Translations under genes and position numbers: made by a program
From: Durusdinium trenchii
Lineage: Eukaryota > Sar > Dinophyceae > Suessiales > Symbiodiniaceae
Assembly (NCBI GenBank): GCA_963970005.1
Contig: CAXAMN010022718.1
Span: 847,936 to 911,935 of the forward strand
Direction of reading: 5' to 3'
Length of the DNA: 64,000 nt
The notes under the pieces: generated by a model
Database searches by the model: none
The model's input: the letters and a program-made list of their open reading frames with translations, nothing else
Told to the model about the DNA's origin: nothing
In this document: piece after piece, positions 22,286-34,495 of the stretch
How positions within the stretch are numbered: the first letter of the stretch is position 1
How the letters are laid out: the number at the start of each line of letters is the position of its first letter

Positions 22286-22491
22286 GAGACTATTTGGCCT
22301 GCGAGGTTGGAACCATCCGTGCCCTTCATGACCTTGCCAGGCGTCGGGCAGCTCAGGATGGATCTCCAAGCCCTCTACGGATGCTGGGCGTTTCTCAAAA
22401 ACAACGTCAAGCATCCGTTCGCCTCCTACGGAAGGTGCTTCTGACCGTGCTTCCGGCCAGTGAACCACGAAGTCTGATGGGTACACGATGA
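22286..22491. other. coding-like island, strand unresolved
   Basis: The + frame reads TIRALHDLARRRAAQDG then SVRLLRKVLLTVLPASEP and stops at TGA. The - frame over 22274-22486 is just as protein-like (GGERMLDVVFEKRPASVEGL). No splice site or homology settles it, but the interval is very likely coding on one strand. Confidence 0.4.
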
Positions 22492-24981
22492 TTCAGCTGA
22501 AAACTCGGTGCACGAATCTCTGGAATCGACTTTCTCGACTTTCTCGAGATTTGCCAGTCGACGAGTCTCTTTCCCGTTTTGTTTGACATCTGTCTGACCG
22601 TCTGGCCCCCAACAAGTGCCCAAAAAGTGCCTCAAAGCCCCAACAAACTGGTCAAGCCAAAAGAGACCAGGACCGCGACACCTGGCAGATCTATCAGTTG
22701 GAAGCCTCAGGGGGAGGTGAGGTGTCCTGGACGTGGGGAAGGATGTGAAGGAAGAAGCAGGAGGTTGAGAAGAACTATCTACCAGGGCCCCCACAAACCA
22801 TCAAAAACCAGGTGTTTTTCTTATAGCAAAAAATCTGGTTCTTGTGTGTGAAAACCTGAATTGGTTTCATGGTTTGCTAATGTACTTGTTAAGTACTTAG
22901 TACTTACGGACCTTTGTTCGTCAGTGATCTCTTTGTTCCTCTCTTCTGTGTCTCTTTGACCGACCTCGGCCGACGGTTCTCGGTGGACACGAGTGTCTGT
23001 GTCCTAGTCCTCACGACCCACGAGTCTCAAGGTATCCTGAACCCTCCGTCGTAGCAGAAAAAAGTGACAGAAAAAAAAACTGCACATCATCAAAAAAAGT
23101 GCTCATGCCTTGAAAAAGCGTACCACTGGAAAGTCAGATGTAGCTTCATTCCACCTTATGTGGTCTTCAAGTCCATTCCCCTGCCACATGCTGGCACCCA
23201 TCCCATGCACACACAACACACGCTCACACACTACGAAGCGGCAGCCAGCAACCCCTTTCTTTGATCATCAGTATCAACATAAAATATTTACAGTAAGTAA
23301 AATAACAATCCGCCACTTTTTAAAATTGCGCCCGGGTTGCGGGAATTTGCGCCCGGGTTGCGGGAATTTGCGCCCAAGTTGCGGGCACCCTTTTTGGAAA
23401 AATTGTTGTAAAGCACGCCCAGAAGGTTGGAACCAAACCTTTGTGGTTTCATTTGCACATACTACTAGTAGGAGGTCATATAGGATTTCCACCCGGTCCA
23501 TAGGGCCCCCAAAGGCCCACAAGGGTTGATAAGGACACTGGTCAGGAACCAGTAGGCTTTAGAATTTACATCACCAAAAAGCGCTCATATGTCCTGAAAA
23601 GTGTACATACCCTCAATTAACGCTCAAACTTCCAAAAAGTGCTCCAAACCATGGTTCGCCAGAAATAAGTGCTACAAAGGATGCTTCAGGATGTCATGGT
23701 CCGTCCAAAAGTCTCCGTTTGGGCTCCGGGGATTTCTCTGTAAATACCAACCCTAGAGTACCCCACGAGTTCGTGGAAGGGCTGGGCTCTTAGGGGCGTG
23801 ACATGGACAAGTCCGCAAGTTTGTGTGTGTGGGCAACGGATGTGTTTTTCTTTTTCTCACGAGTCTCATGATGGAAGACATCTCACCCGGCCGTAGATCT
23901 GCGACGAAGGCTCAAAGCGCAGAATCCTGCCTGCCATGGGTCTTTGGTGAGTTGGGTGCCTCCCCGTGTTGTGCAAGAATAGGGATGATGGTGATGGTGA
24001 AGTGGAATCTTGTTGTGTGCAGCACTCCGCATTCCATAAATGTTGTGAGTCAAGAGTTGCAAGTCTTCGAAGTTGTGGGGTTATATACACAACATATATG
24101 GACTTATAACACTTATATACAACTCTTATATATAACACCCGAGTGATTCCATATATGTTGTGAGTCTAAGTGTTCCATTCCACTCGGAGGTGTGCTGCAG
24201 TGAGTCAGGATCATGGCGGTCTATAATTAATCATGAATCGGGGGTGTGGAGCGTGTGGAGTGGGTCGGCTTGGTGAGTGAGCCAGTGGAAGCTGGTGGAA
24301 GCTGTGGAAGCGTTGTGTAGCGGATCAGCGGAGTGAGTGGCGTCGGCACTGGAAGACGCGAGAAACCATGTTTGCTGGCAGAGTGATCACAACTGTGGTC
24401 CCAGTGAAGGAGTGAGCATCGGATACTGGAAAGGTAATGCAAGGGAGAACAGTTGTTGGGAATGCATTGGACGGAACATGACTTAAAGTTGGTGGACCAC
24501 CTGCTTAGACATTGGGAACCGAAGCTGCATGACAGTGGATCAGTCATTGACGAGGGTGACGTGGCTGTCCGGGATTGCCATGGATGCAAGACGTGGATCC
24601 GGAACATGCCCTCTTGAGAGAGTATTCATACAGCGCCCAAACAAGTGGATTCACACAGCACACCACACTGGGACAATGCTTGCAGCATCACTATTATAGA
24701 ATAAAGCTCAAATGAATGAGCACTACTTCAGTTACTGGATCCACGAGCTCACTGTAGCCCTTTAGATCCCTTTAGCATTGCAAGTCGACCTTGGCTTAGT
24801 CCGTCTCCCACGGTGAAGGAGTCCGTCACCAAGGACCCACTCGTGGGCGAAAAAGAGCCTCCAGGCGAACGCAGAGAGAGCCCCTTGCATTGAGTTACTC
24901 ACAAAAGTTAGACGGATCAAAGAGTTCGAGTGGTTGCTTGCAAGAGCAACTCTCAGTCTGACTCTCAGTCCCTGTTTCTTC
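22492..24981. other. no supported gene; MITE B and small repeats
   Basis: A family B element lies at 22780-22880. Three copies of a 21-base unit (GCGCCCGGGTTGCGGGAATTT) lie at 23328-23388. An imperfect inverted pair (GTGTGCAGCACTCC ... GGAGGTGTGCTGCAG) spans about 24014-24200. A - strand frame of 126 codons at 24227-24607 is Ser/Thr/Pro rich and probably a shadow. Confidence 0.4.
22780..22880 (-). mobile_element. MITE family B copy, diverged
   Basis: Begins TACCAGGGCCCCCACAAACC and includes CTGGTTCTTGTGTGTGAAAA, matching the reverse of copies at 29048 and 60786. The far end is eroded. Confidence 0.55.
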
Positions 24982-25133
24982 CAGGGATGGGCACACACAA
25001 GAATTGGAATCCCATTTCTTTCATCTCAGAAAGGTCACACGGAAGTGGTGTGGTTGTTGCTCCAGGCCGGAGCTGATGGTTGCATGCAGGGGAAGAACAG
25101 ATGGGGCATCTGCCGCAGGATGGAGCTGATCTG
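24982..25133 (+). CDS. ankyrin-repeat exon (fragment)
   Basis: The + frame reads TRIGIPFLSSQKGHTEVVWL then LLQAGADGCMQGKNRWG. GHTEVVWLLLQAGAD is a near-consensus ankyrin repeat: the second helix and the turn into the next repeat. An acceptor (TTTCTTCCAG) lies just before it. After one repeat the frame degenerates and stops. It is either one exon of a multi-exon ankyrin gene whose neighbours were not found, or a relic. Confidence 0.5.
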
Positions 25134-26179
25134 AGCTGATCAACAGGGCTCAGGAAAAGGCACCTCAATCCGGAGACAAATCGATCAACCCAGACCCGGA
25201 TTTCATCCAGCCAGCTGGCTCATGCGACGGGTGCACTGGGTTTCCAGGTGTTTGGTGTTCGATGTTCCTTGTTTTTTCAAGAAAATGTCAGGTGCCCCCC
25301 CATGCGACGGACCATGAAACATGTCAAGGAAGACGTAGATCACACCCAAAACCAAGTGCTTCACCCTATATCACTCCCTAGAAATCATCCATGAGCCATG
25401 CCCATCCATGCCCCCTTTGGCACGATTTTGTTTAATGCCAAAACAGCTGGTTTACATCATATGCCATCCACCTTGACCCTCAAAGTACCTCGGAAAATAG
25501 ATACGAGTATATATACCGTATACCTTTTTTCTATGCGGTCATGTCACATCCCATTTTCATCCATTTCCGGTACTTTGGAGAGTCCATCCACTTCCACGTT
25601 CTCTCAGGATTTGTCCTCGGCCCGTCTCCACGTTCGAACCAAGAACCAAGGCGGCTCTTCAGGACCTCAGCGGCACCGGACCAGGGACCGCCGCTCGGCG
25701 AGAGCGCGTTCCGCGTGGTTCCGAGGAGGACCCGGACCAGAATCCAGCCCCCCATGAAAGGTGTTTGAAGGCTTTCTAACACACAAAGGTTTTTGGACAC
25801 CAGACCTTCAGTTCGTTTTCGCGAACTTGAGATCGGATGAGGACACCAACAGGCCTGCAAGAGGTTACAAACAGAGACTCCAGTTTGAGGTCGCTACCTG
25901 ACGGGGTGGCCGATTGTTCCAGGGCCCCGTGGATCAAAACCCAAGGCCCACCTTTCTAGTCAAGACATGTCTGTTTGGCCTGTTTGGGTGTTCGCCAGTG
26001 GCCCGCAATTTGATTTAGATATTTCTGCAGGTGGTACTCCTTCACTGCAGGCTCGGCCAAGGTCATTATGTGCGCAGCTCAGATTTGTTCATCCCTTTTC
26101 CGAGCTCGCCATGTCCGTTTCGGGATGCCATGGACTTGAGTGGGACAGGATCAGAATTCCAGCTCAAGAACTCTCCAAA
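25134..26179. other. no supported gene; GC-rich island
   Basis: A GC-rich island at about 25600-25760 is open in two + frames and one - frame (Pro/Arg rich). Nothing fixes a frame. Confidence 0.3.
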
Positions 26180-26431
26180 GCTCGAGAGGTGAGGATTTGT
26201 TTCGCCCCGCCAGCAGACCGAAAAGCGGCCAGTGCCCCGCCCCGGCCCACGCCCCCTCGGGCACGCGCGAGACCCCCGAGGTTGTGGACAGAGGCCATCG
26301 CCGAGGCGGACGGAGCGTGGAAGTCCCGGTGCGGGCGCTTGGTCGGTCGCGCCGCCAAGCGGACCCCACCGGGGCGAGGAGAGCGAAGAGGAGGGAGCGA
26401 AGAGGAGTGGAGCTGTCTTTTTGGGGGGTGA
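26180..26431 (+). CDS. candidate exon, unknown protein
   Basis: The + frame reads RIPAQELSKAREVRICFAP then LWTEAIAEADGAWKSRCGRL and VGRAAKRTPPGRGERRGG. Codon third positions are G/C rich. It lies in a longer open frame, 25967-26431. A 271-codon - strand frame (26151-26966) overlaps but is Ser/Pro/Arg rich here. The family is not recognised. Confidence 0.35.
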   Translation, partial: AREVRICFAPPADRKAASAPPRPTPPRARARPPRLWTEAIAEADGAWKSRCGRLVGRAAKRTPPGRGERRGGSEEEWSCLFGG

Positions 26432-27729
26432 GGCTGGCTAGTTTAAAGAAGGGTGCAAACACAATTCGAAGGGTGCAAACAGTGCCCACGATGGTGCCAA
26501 TGACCCAGCTGTCACCGCAGAGATGCCCATGACCCAAACGCAGCGGAATGGTGTTCTCTGACCGCGGGGGTGCCATAACCGTTCGAGGGCTGGTTTTGTG
26601 ATGCTTGGAACTTGGTACCACAAGCAAAAAGCCAGAAGAGGCGAGCATGAAATAGCGTAGATTTGAGATCGGGTCGACCAAAGCAAGCTGTTTTTGTTTA
26701 TTCTTGCTCAATTGATTCAGATCCTTTTTTTTCCTCTTTGAATGACCGGTGGTGGGCAAACTCCATTGTTTCCCTGGAATACCACGCACCGCAGAACCAT
26801 CGCATACCATCGCCTCTGCCGCTGAGGCACCAAGAAGCCGTTGGGGCGCCTGCTTGGGGGTCGAGTTAACAAAAAAATAGTGTGAAACATGTAAGCATAT
26901 GCAGTCATAGCACACCAAAGCTGTGATGCCTCCCTTGGCTTTGTCAGCACTTCTTCCAAACTTCACAGGGCCACGTGTGGAAGTGTTTGCAAGTTGTGTT
27001 TATCCAGATGATTCAACCAGCCTATACGTTCACACGCACACACACACACACACACCCCTATACTTATACCACTTACTCCAAGCCCTGTCATCATATGGGC
27101 GAAGCTAGAGCGTCACCAGGACGACCGGTGTCATCATGACATGATGACGTGAGGACAACGGAGATGTTGAATCCGCAAAGACCTTTGCAAAGACCGTGCA
27201 AATTCGATCTATATATTATTTATATATAATCCCCCTAGTACCTCTCTTATATACCGAATTGAAACACATTTGTCCAGCCCCGTTTATAGCTAGGGGATGG
27301 ATTAAGCCCGAAATTCAAATTGATACTCCAAACCCACCAATCACTTGGTATCACAGTTCAGGGTGGCAGCCAGTTGAACTTTTGGTGACAAGTGACAAGT
27401 TTGTTTGTACAATTTTACTGTTGATCTTTACCCAAAGATCCAGAGGACAGGGCACAACGTGTGCCACCTCCTGTCCATGCTCGGCCGGATGGCTTTGCAG
27501 AATGACTAGACCAAACAGATCCACACACAAGACCTGAACAAACAAACAAAACACCACACACGTCGGACCACATCGGGTCAAACCAACTTCATCCACCACA
27601 AATACCTCGGTGACGGATGGTTAGGGTCACCTCCCCTACACCTCCAGTCGTAGCTCCTCAGAAGGTGTTTAGACCCTCCTGGCACCCACCCCAGTCCCAC
27701 CTTCGAAACGGAGGTACTTGGAGGCCTAG
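26432..27729. other. no supported gene; CA microsatellite
   Basis: CA tract at about 27034-27054. A diverged CCAGTCGTA inverted-repeat element lies at about 27640-27685. The rest appears intronic or intergenic. Confidence 0.4.
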
Positions 27730-27914
27730 GGCTCATCTTCGCCCGGGCTCGGTGGCACGCCCTGGTGGGCGTTTCGGCGTGCTTCGGCGTTCGGACCAAG
27801 GCCGAGCGGCAACGGAGGTGGCTGGAGGAAGAGCTTCGAAAGGCGAACACCTTGGAGGCCGGGCATGACGGCTGGTGGTGGCAACAGCATCTGCACCAAG
27901 CGCTCAAGACGTAG
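27730..27914 (+). CDS. candidate terminal exon, unknown protein
   Basis: After the acceptor GGCCTAG|GG, the + frame reads LIFARARWHALVGVSACFGV, then KAERQRRWLEEELRKANTLE and HDGWWWQQHLHQALKT before TAG. High third-position G/C and a natural helical, charged composition make coding likely. Upstream exons were not found and no family is recognised. A longer frame (27865-28704) in another phase overlaps its end. Confidence 0.48.
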
Positions 27915-28571
27915 CGTAGGGCAAGCAGAAGCATCACATTGCGCTTCTGAACGCTTCAGCAGTGATCTTGCTGCGCTCGACTCGTGCGCCACTGCCTCGT
28001 TGGACCTCCCAACCTATACCCCAAGAACCGTGCTTGAGGATGTGGTTGGAGCCCCTATAGGGATATTGAGATCTGGCCGAATTCTGTGTTTGGTGTCCGA
28101 AGGATTGGGGGGGAGATCGATGGGAGGTGGCAGAAGCTCCTTTCTGGGTGGGAGGGGCAGCGGATTCCAGCGAGCGATTCGGACGCCTCCCAGACGCCTT
28201 CGGATTGGTCTCGGGACCGGTATTTTGCTTTTGTACAGTTGGTCCACTTCAATGATTGTTGGATGGAGGGTGCAGTCACGGCATTTAGACGCATTTACTA
28301 TCGCTTCTTCATCCGTGTTAGTTCCCGAAGGCTTGTGTTTGAGGTGCTGGCTCTTGCGAGATGAGCTTCCCTCAAGACGCCCCAAAAACCACCATTTCGG
28401 AGGCTTGAGCGTCCGTCCTCACCATCTTGGTTCACCCGCGGAACAAACCACCCTTTCCTGGCCCCTGACCCCCCTGACATCCGCATTGGAGACCAGACCC
28501 CTCCAGACGCCCCGAAGGCTCCGGAGGTTCACTTCGCAGGTGCCATCAGACGCCCAGCGCCCCCACGCCGC
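27915..28571. other. open frames on both strands, unresolved
   Basis: A 279-codon + frame (27865-28704) and a 123-codon - frame (28014-28385) overlap. Neither shows a recognisable domain or decisive splice sites. Confidence 0.25.
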
Positions 28572-28775
28572 ATGCCGAAACCGAACGCCAAGCCGCGCCG
28601 CTGGCAAGTGCCACAGATATATGCTGAGCTTGCTGCTGCACACACGTGGCTTTCCCGCCAAACCTTCGCTGACATTGACATTGTGGACACCCTTTGTTCT
28701 TTGATATCGTTGATGTTCTTCCCATCTTCCCAGACGCTCCAAACAGCCCTTGGTCCCTCAAAAGCAGGGATTTGA
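28572..28775 (+). CDS. candidate exon, unknown protein
   Basis: The + frame reads QIYAELAAAHTWLSRQTFAD then IDIVDTLCSLISLMFF, ending at TGA. It is protein-like from about 28610 on. An acceptor lies at CTTCGCAG|GTGCC upstream, but the frame there differs. Just downstream CTCCATATGAGGGTC is directly repeated (about 28788-28820). Confidence 0.3.
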   Translation: MPKPNAKPRRWQVPQIYAELAAAHTWLSRQTFADIDIVDTLCSLISLMFFPSSQTLQTALGPSKAGI

Positions 28776-29047
28776 GACCCCAGACCCCTCCATATGAGGG
28801 TCCGACCCCTCCATATGAGGGTCCAGGGTCGCGTCTGGGTTTTAATCAATTGATGAGCCTCATCATCCCTCACCCTTGATGAGCCTGCGTGCGCCCTCAT
28901 CCGAAGTCACCGGTGGAGGCCCGCGCGCTGCGGCCTTGGGTCATTGTTGCTGGACACAGGAGGGGGCTGAGGGGACGAGACGGCTGAGCGGTTGACGGGC
29001 AACTCAGATGGAGGGATGGGACATGTCCACACCAAGACCAATCAACC

Positions 29048-29153
29048 TACCAGGGGCCCGAAGCAAACCATGAAAAAAGGTGTTCACAGACAAAAACCAT
29101 GTGTTTTGCTAGGGAAGACCAGGTTTTTGATGGGCCATGTGGGGCCCCTGGTA
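29048..29153 (+). mobile_element. MITE family B copy
   Basis: Perfect terminal inverted repeats TACCAGGGGCCC / GGGGCCCCTGGTA. Internal AAGCAAACCATGAAAAA and GATGGGCCATGTGGGG match the copy at 60786-60894. Confidence 0.8.
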
Positions 29154-29299
29154 CGTACCTAATCGTACCTATACCAGGAGTCACACAGCTCGGGGTGGTG
29201 TTTAATGAGTCCCATCCAGTGAGTGGATCATAAATCGAACAAAACACTATCAAACTTGTAGGCTCCTGGATGAAACATCACTTCTTGGATCCTGCGAAT

Positions 29300-29598
29300 T
29301 CCATCCGCCTGTCCGACCTCCGACCGTGCTTCGTTTCGGCGCACCGGCCCGCTGTTTCGTCCGTCCTGGCCACCTTCGCCCGATCATCTCCACCGAGATC
29401 TCGGCATCTCGATCCCAAACTCCGACCGGCGACGACCGCCGACGATCGCCCAGGGCGGTGCGCGGCGCGGCGCGCCAGGCCGCTCTACTGCTCGGTGCTC
29501 CGGCCCACCTGCAGCAGTGAGGCGCGAGCCTGGGCGAGCCTGGGCGCTGGTCGTGTTTCAGCGCTGGGAGACTCGGAGAGGGGAGTTGGAGAGGGGTG
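29300..29598 (+). CDS. candidate exon, unknown protein
   Basis: The + frame reads SIRLSDLRPCFVSAHRPAVS then SVLATFARSSPPRSRHLDPK, with strong third-position G/C, and ends at TGA. Two other frames, one on each strand, are also open, so the choice rests on codon pattern only. Confidence 0.3.
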
Positions 29599-29688
29599 AG
29601 GTGGAGTCCGTTGGTTTTTGCACCACAGTTTCCGTTCGTTTGGTTGAAAGTCCCATGATGGAACATCCCATGATGTTCACTTCGTTAC

Positions 29689-29719
29689 CCAGACACTCCA
29701 TGGCATACATGGAGTGTTT
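29689..29719. mobile_element. MITE family A, internally deleted remnant
   Basis: CCAGACACTCCATG directly followed by its complement CATGGAGTGTTTG, leaving a near-perfect hairpin of the element's ends only. Confidence 0.6.
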
Positions 29720-30175
29720 GCGTTGTTGTTGCAACTATCCTGCAGTGTTTGATTCACGGCCGCGAGCTGCGCTGGCGCTGGCGCTGGCTGCGAAGTCCAC
29801 AGTGGAGGTTTTCCGGTTGTGGGATCGTTCCTGGCTTTCGATTGAATAACACATCGTATCAAATTGTTAGCTTGTTACAGCTTGTTAGCTTGGAACACTC
29901 GCAGGATTGTTCGGAAACGCATCGAATGATGTGAGGATTTTGAAAGCGGATTATCTTGTTACATCTCGGATCATCTCGTGACTCAATTCTTGTACCCACA
30001 GCCCGCCTTGACTGCGAGTCACATCAACGTGACTGCGATATGCGTTGAAACGCATCCTTTCTGAAGCATCTGAAGCCTCACTTCCGTCCACGAGACATTC
30101 GAGTGCAATCCATGAGACATTCGAGTATAGACCGGTCCTCTTGTTACTATAGTAGCTTCTTGTTACTAATATAAT

Positions 30176-30245
30176 TTAATAATAATATAGTAATGGACTC
30201 CAACCTAATAGCGATGGCCTCCACCTAGTAGCTTCTTGCTACTTG
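30176..30245. repeat. 21-bp minisatellite relative
   Basis: GACTCCAACCTAATAGCGAT and GGCCTCCACCTAGTAGC, the same unit as the arrays at 45731 and 62197, with ACTTGTTACTA-type words nearby. Confidence 0.6.
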
Positions 30246-31684
30246 TTGCTTCTTGTACCTATCAGTCTGACGTGGCACGGCACGTCACACCAGGCGGCCA
30301 AGTTGCGGGCAGTGCTCGAACCTCTCCTGGTGAAGTGCGCGTGGGCAGTGCTCGACACGGGGTGAAGACGCGGTGCGTGGCGTTCCAGAAAAGCGAACAA
30401 AGAGATTTTCAAGAGCAACATCAACTCATATCATGTATATAGAATATATCTTCTGATTTTTTTTGATTTATACTGACTGATATATGTTTCTGCATATATA
30501 AGATATCTCTGCCCAAACAGGACACGCAAAGGCCACGCCGATATGTTGACTTTTCCCCGGGCCGGCAATCTGCACGAAAAGGCAGGAAAGGAGCACTGGC
30601 TGGTGAGGGAATATGCACAGGGAGTATTCCTTGTAGAGGCACTCGATGCAGGCAGCATTCAACTTAAAGGATAAAGCATTGGCCAGGGAACTGATGTGTC
30701 TCATCTTCCAACGGGTTTGTGCCTTGGAATTTGTCAGGGATGAGCATAAGTCTCGTGCAAATGCAAGCTGATAGACGCTATACTAAGCGCACAGTTTGAC
30801 TCACGAATCCCCAAAGGAAAATCCTTCTCCTTTCGTGCACGGAACGTAAATTGGTTGGTTGATTTGAATGAGCTCTTCCAGGACCTTCAGTACGTGACCT
30901 CTTTGGAGTTTGTATACGTGACCTCTTTGTCCGGGACGACGACTAAGTGACCGACCCGCCACATGGGATCAACCCGTCGGACGGTCACGATTTGAAGGTC
31001 GTTCTCACACGCGCCTGGCGACGCGGCAGCCAGGTACAGTGTCGACCTGTACTTGGCCTCCCATGTGCACGCATATGAGAGGACGTTCCACGTGCGGAAT
31101 GGCTCTGTTTGCCGGGTCCCTAGCCACCGATCGCTCGGCCTTCATCATCTTCATCGCTCGGCCGGGAACTGCTTCGGGCGCCGTGCGCTGTGAGAGCCAC
31201 CCAGTCCTTCCTCTTGGGGCTTCCTCTCCGGTGAACCAAACCGGACCCACGTGACATCACGGAACATCACGTGACTGAACATGCACGGAAAAACAAAAAA
31301 ACAAAACAAACAACATGGAAAGAACAAAAGATGTACTGCAGAATCATGGACATGTTCCTAGTATACTCTCCTATATGAAAGGTTCTAAAAGCTTAACCGG
31401 AGACCTTGAACACCTTCACTCAGATCAGCTGGATCCACCAAACGCTGCTCTCCAAACATATCCCCCACGTGGACGCGCCACTTCTCCATTCGCGCTCCCG
31501 AGGCACCGCGAATGGCACTGAGACGTGTGGGTGCGCCGAAGCGGCCTCCGCGGTCGCGGCGGTTGGGACGGTGTTTTTTCACGGCTCCGGAGCGGGCGGA
31601 GTGCGGAGTGAGGATGAAAGAAGATCAGGAATCAAGAGAAGTCCGTTTTCGACCTGAGATCTTTTTTCAACAGAAACTTTGCTC

Positions 31685-31782
31685 ACCTGGACCATCCTGT
31701 CGACAGAGCATCCCGGATTTTTTTGGTGCAGGGATGTGCAGGGTAGTCCAGCCAGGACACCCAGACAGGATGGTCCTGGTAC
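31685..31782. mobile_element. MITE family D copy
   Basis: ACCTGGACCATCCTGTC at the left and GACAGGATGGTCCTGGT at the right are inverted repeats of 15 or more bases. Confidence 0.7.
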
Positions 31783-33517
31783 AAATTACAAAACACATCA
31801 ATCAAAAAAAAACATGTCCAGCACCCTCCAACAGGTCATTAGTTGAGGGTTGGGAACGGCCCTAACAGGTCTCACTTGGTGTCAGATGAGATGCTGCTCA
31901 ACGCTTTGTAGAACTCCACTTCGACCATACTCGTTTGGCCTCCAATCGTATCGTTTCGTTTCGGTAGGACTGGGATGGGTGCCAGGAGGGTCCAGTCACA
32001 CCGAGTAGTCGGAGCTGGCGACCTGCTTCGCTCACGCCTTCATCCTGCGGTTGAAGCACGCAGGCCCGTCCACATCCTCAACGGTGATGCCGGAGATCCC
32101 CCGTTGAAGTGCCCCATGGTGTTTGGCCGCTCGCGGAAGCTCAGGGGTGGAAACAGGGGCGGGATGGAGGCGTGTGGGATGGTGTGGGACTTCAATGGAA
32201 TGCACACGGAATTGAGGAAATACGGCATCACACATCTTCCCGAACTATTTCTTCCAGGAACTTCCAGGACATTTCTTCCGACCTCAAACTGGAGTCCCTA
32301 AACTCGACTGTTCGTTCAGCCTACATACCATACATACGACAAACCTCAGGTCCCAAACCGATGGACCAACGGTGTCAACAAAAAGGGCGACGGCTGAACA
32401 GGTGACCGCAGGTGAGGCGATTGAAAATGAATTTTACTTGGGTATAGAGTCCCTACAGGTCAAGGACCTTATTTGACTGGGTCCGGGAACATGCAAAACC
32501 ATGCAGCATACTCCATGAGGTTGGTGGGACCCGACTGGATTTGTAGGGAGTTGAACTGAACTTCATCCGGGCAGTCGGTGTGCAAGGGATTGGGTTTAGT
32601 GTGATTGGGGACACAGACCTTGCACTTAGAAGCCAGAAGACGATGCAGGGTCTGGCAAGCGGCAATGGTGTAAAAGCGATTTTTCCGTCACCTGGAGGCA
32701 GCTTGGAAGAATGGAACAACAAAAAAGATCTTCCAGCACCTGAGCCGAGACCGTGACCGTCCTTGAGATTCCAGGATGAGGGAGACCGACTCCTCCGAAG
32801 AGGTCACAAACACTCAGGCCACCGACTGAAGGTCCTGGCATGTAGTATTGTTGAAATATGTTGAAGAACATCTTTCTGGGCGACTTTTCTGTGTCCTGAT
32901 TGTAGTATAACTTATATTGTATATTGCCAGGTGTCCAGGTTTACAACTCACGCGCTGGGTCCTTGTTTCCCTGCGGCCCCAAAGAAATTTGTTTATCTCA
33001 ACGAACAGCTTCATGCAAAAGAGTCGCGATCAAGGTTCTGCAACACAGTCGCGAAATGCGATCAAGTCGCACAAGACAACACCAACATAACACAATGGAA
33101 CACAAAAAAAACTGAGTTTTTGATGTCCAGGTTTTGTGCTTGATTTGAAGTGTTTGGACATTTGTTAACAGATTGGAGGTTCCAGGTGGGTGTGTTGGGA
33201 GTAAATGAGAACATGGACTAAAGCACGACAAAACTGCTTGGGGATCGCTGGGGGTGTGTTATAGCAAAAGGAACACCTTGACCCAAACTCATTGGTGGAC
33301 CGCTGGGTCTCCCTTTTCTCACCCTTTGCGCATCGGCCTGCGCCACGTGGACGAGCGGTCACTGATCAACACCGTCAGGTACGCAGACCTGCCGGCACGC
33401 TTCAGCGCCCATCGGCATCCGGGACAGCCAGGGCCGCAAGCGGAGAGCGATGGGGGAAGGTCGACGACTTCCAGCCCCGTGGTGCTGGGGAGGGGACGAA
33501 CAAGGCCGCCTACATAC

Positions 33518-33638
33518 CCAGACGCTCCATGTATGGTAACAGTATGGTACATATGCCGAGAAACGGCCAGGGGTGGTGCCAGAGGGGTCAATGGGGCGGT
33601 AAATATATGTAAATATGCCAGTCCCATGGAGTGTCTGA
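33518..33638. mobile_element. MITE family A copy
   Basis: Left end CCAGACGCTCCATGTATGG, right end GCCAGTCCCATGGAGTGTCTG, core GGTGGTGCCAGAGGGGTCAA. Confidence 0.7.
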
Positions 33639-34408
33639 GATAGATCATGATGTGTCATAATATGTCTGTAGCGATGTGGCTGTGGGTCACCAGACCATGC
33701 TTGACCACAGAAAGTGAACAGAATGGCCTACTAAGGAGGTCAATCTAAGAGGGCTTAGGGCTCCAGGTTTGGACCCACAGCCAAAATATGCCATACAGGA
33801 ATACAGTATGCCAATGTATGCCATATACATGGAGTATTTGGGGCATTCGGCACTGTTGCGATCTACGGGTGTCCGGTGTGTTTGGCTTCGCCGTCACCGC
33901 TGGTCGCTTCGCTTCGTCGCCCGCTTCGCCAACTTGGTTCGAGTCGTGATAAGGCCAGGCTATGGCGAGATCACTGTGAATGCTACGACCCTCCAGTGCG
34001 CCTTCATGTAGGACGTGCCGAAAGGAGCGCGGAGCGGAGCGGTGATGGAGCGGTGTCACCTGAAGATCATCATTGTCTCATCGTCCTGCACAGGTGCAAC
34101 TAAACCAGAAACCACCTTTGAAATCATTTGAATACCTTTGAGTATGCCAAATTTCCTGAAACACTTGGCAGGCTCACAGAGTGAATTATGTCGAGATCAA
34201 AATTGATTCTGTCCCAGTAGCCCTTCACAGTGTTTCAAACTCCTGCATTGGCTTCCCCCTTCTGAGCAATGCTTTTAACGTTTTTGTTGAGGCTGCTAGA
34301 TGTGGGCATGAGGCTGTTGGCAGATGAGATGCTCAAAAAAGGCAAATCACGGACTTGGCATCGCATCCTCTAGAGTGTTCTCTCCATTCTCGGTACTTTT
34401 GGAACTGA

Positions 34409-34495
34409 CCCAGACATTCCATGTATTTAAAAACACACATTGACCCCCAGTCAACCACCCAATGCCGTACATGCCAGTTCCATTTGTCGTGTCTG
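34409..34495. mobile_element. MITE family A copy, reverse core
   Basis: Ends CCAGACATTCCATGTAT and CGTGTCTGG. The core reads TTGACCCCCAGTCAACCACC, the complement of the core at 22164-22265. Confidence 0.65.

Noticed and set aside
26151-26966. 271-codon - strand frame
   Set aside because: Long but compositionally uneven, running through T-rich spacer and antisense to a better + frame at 26180-26431. No domain is visible.
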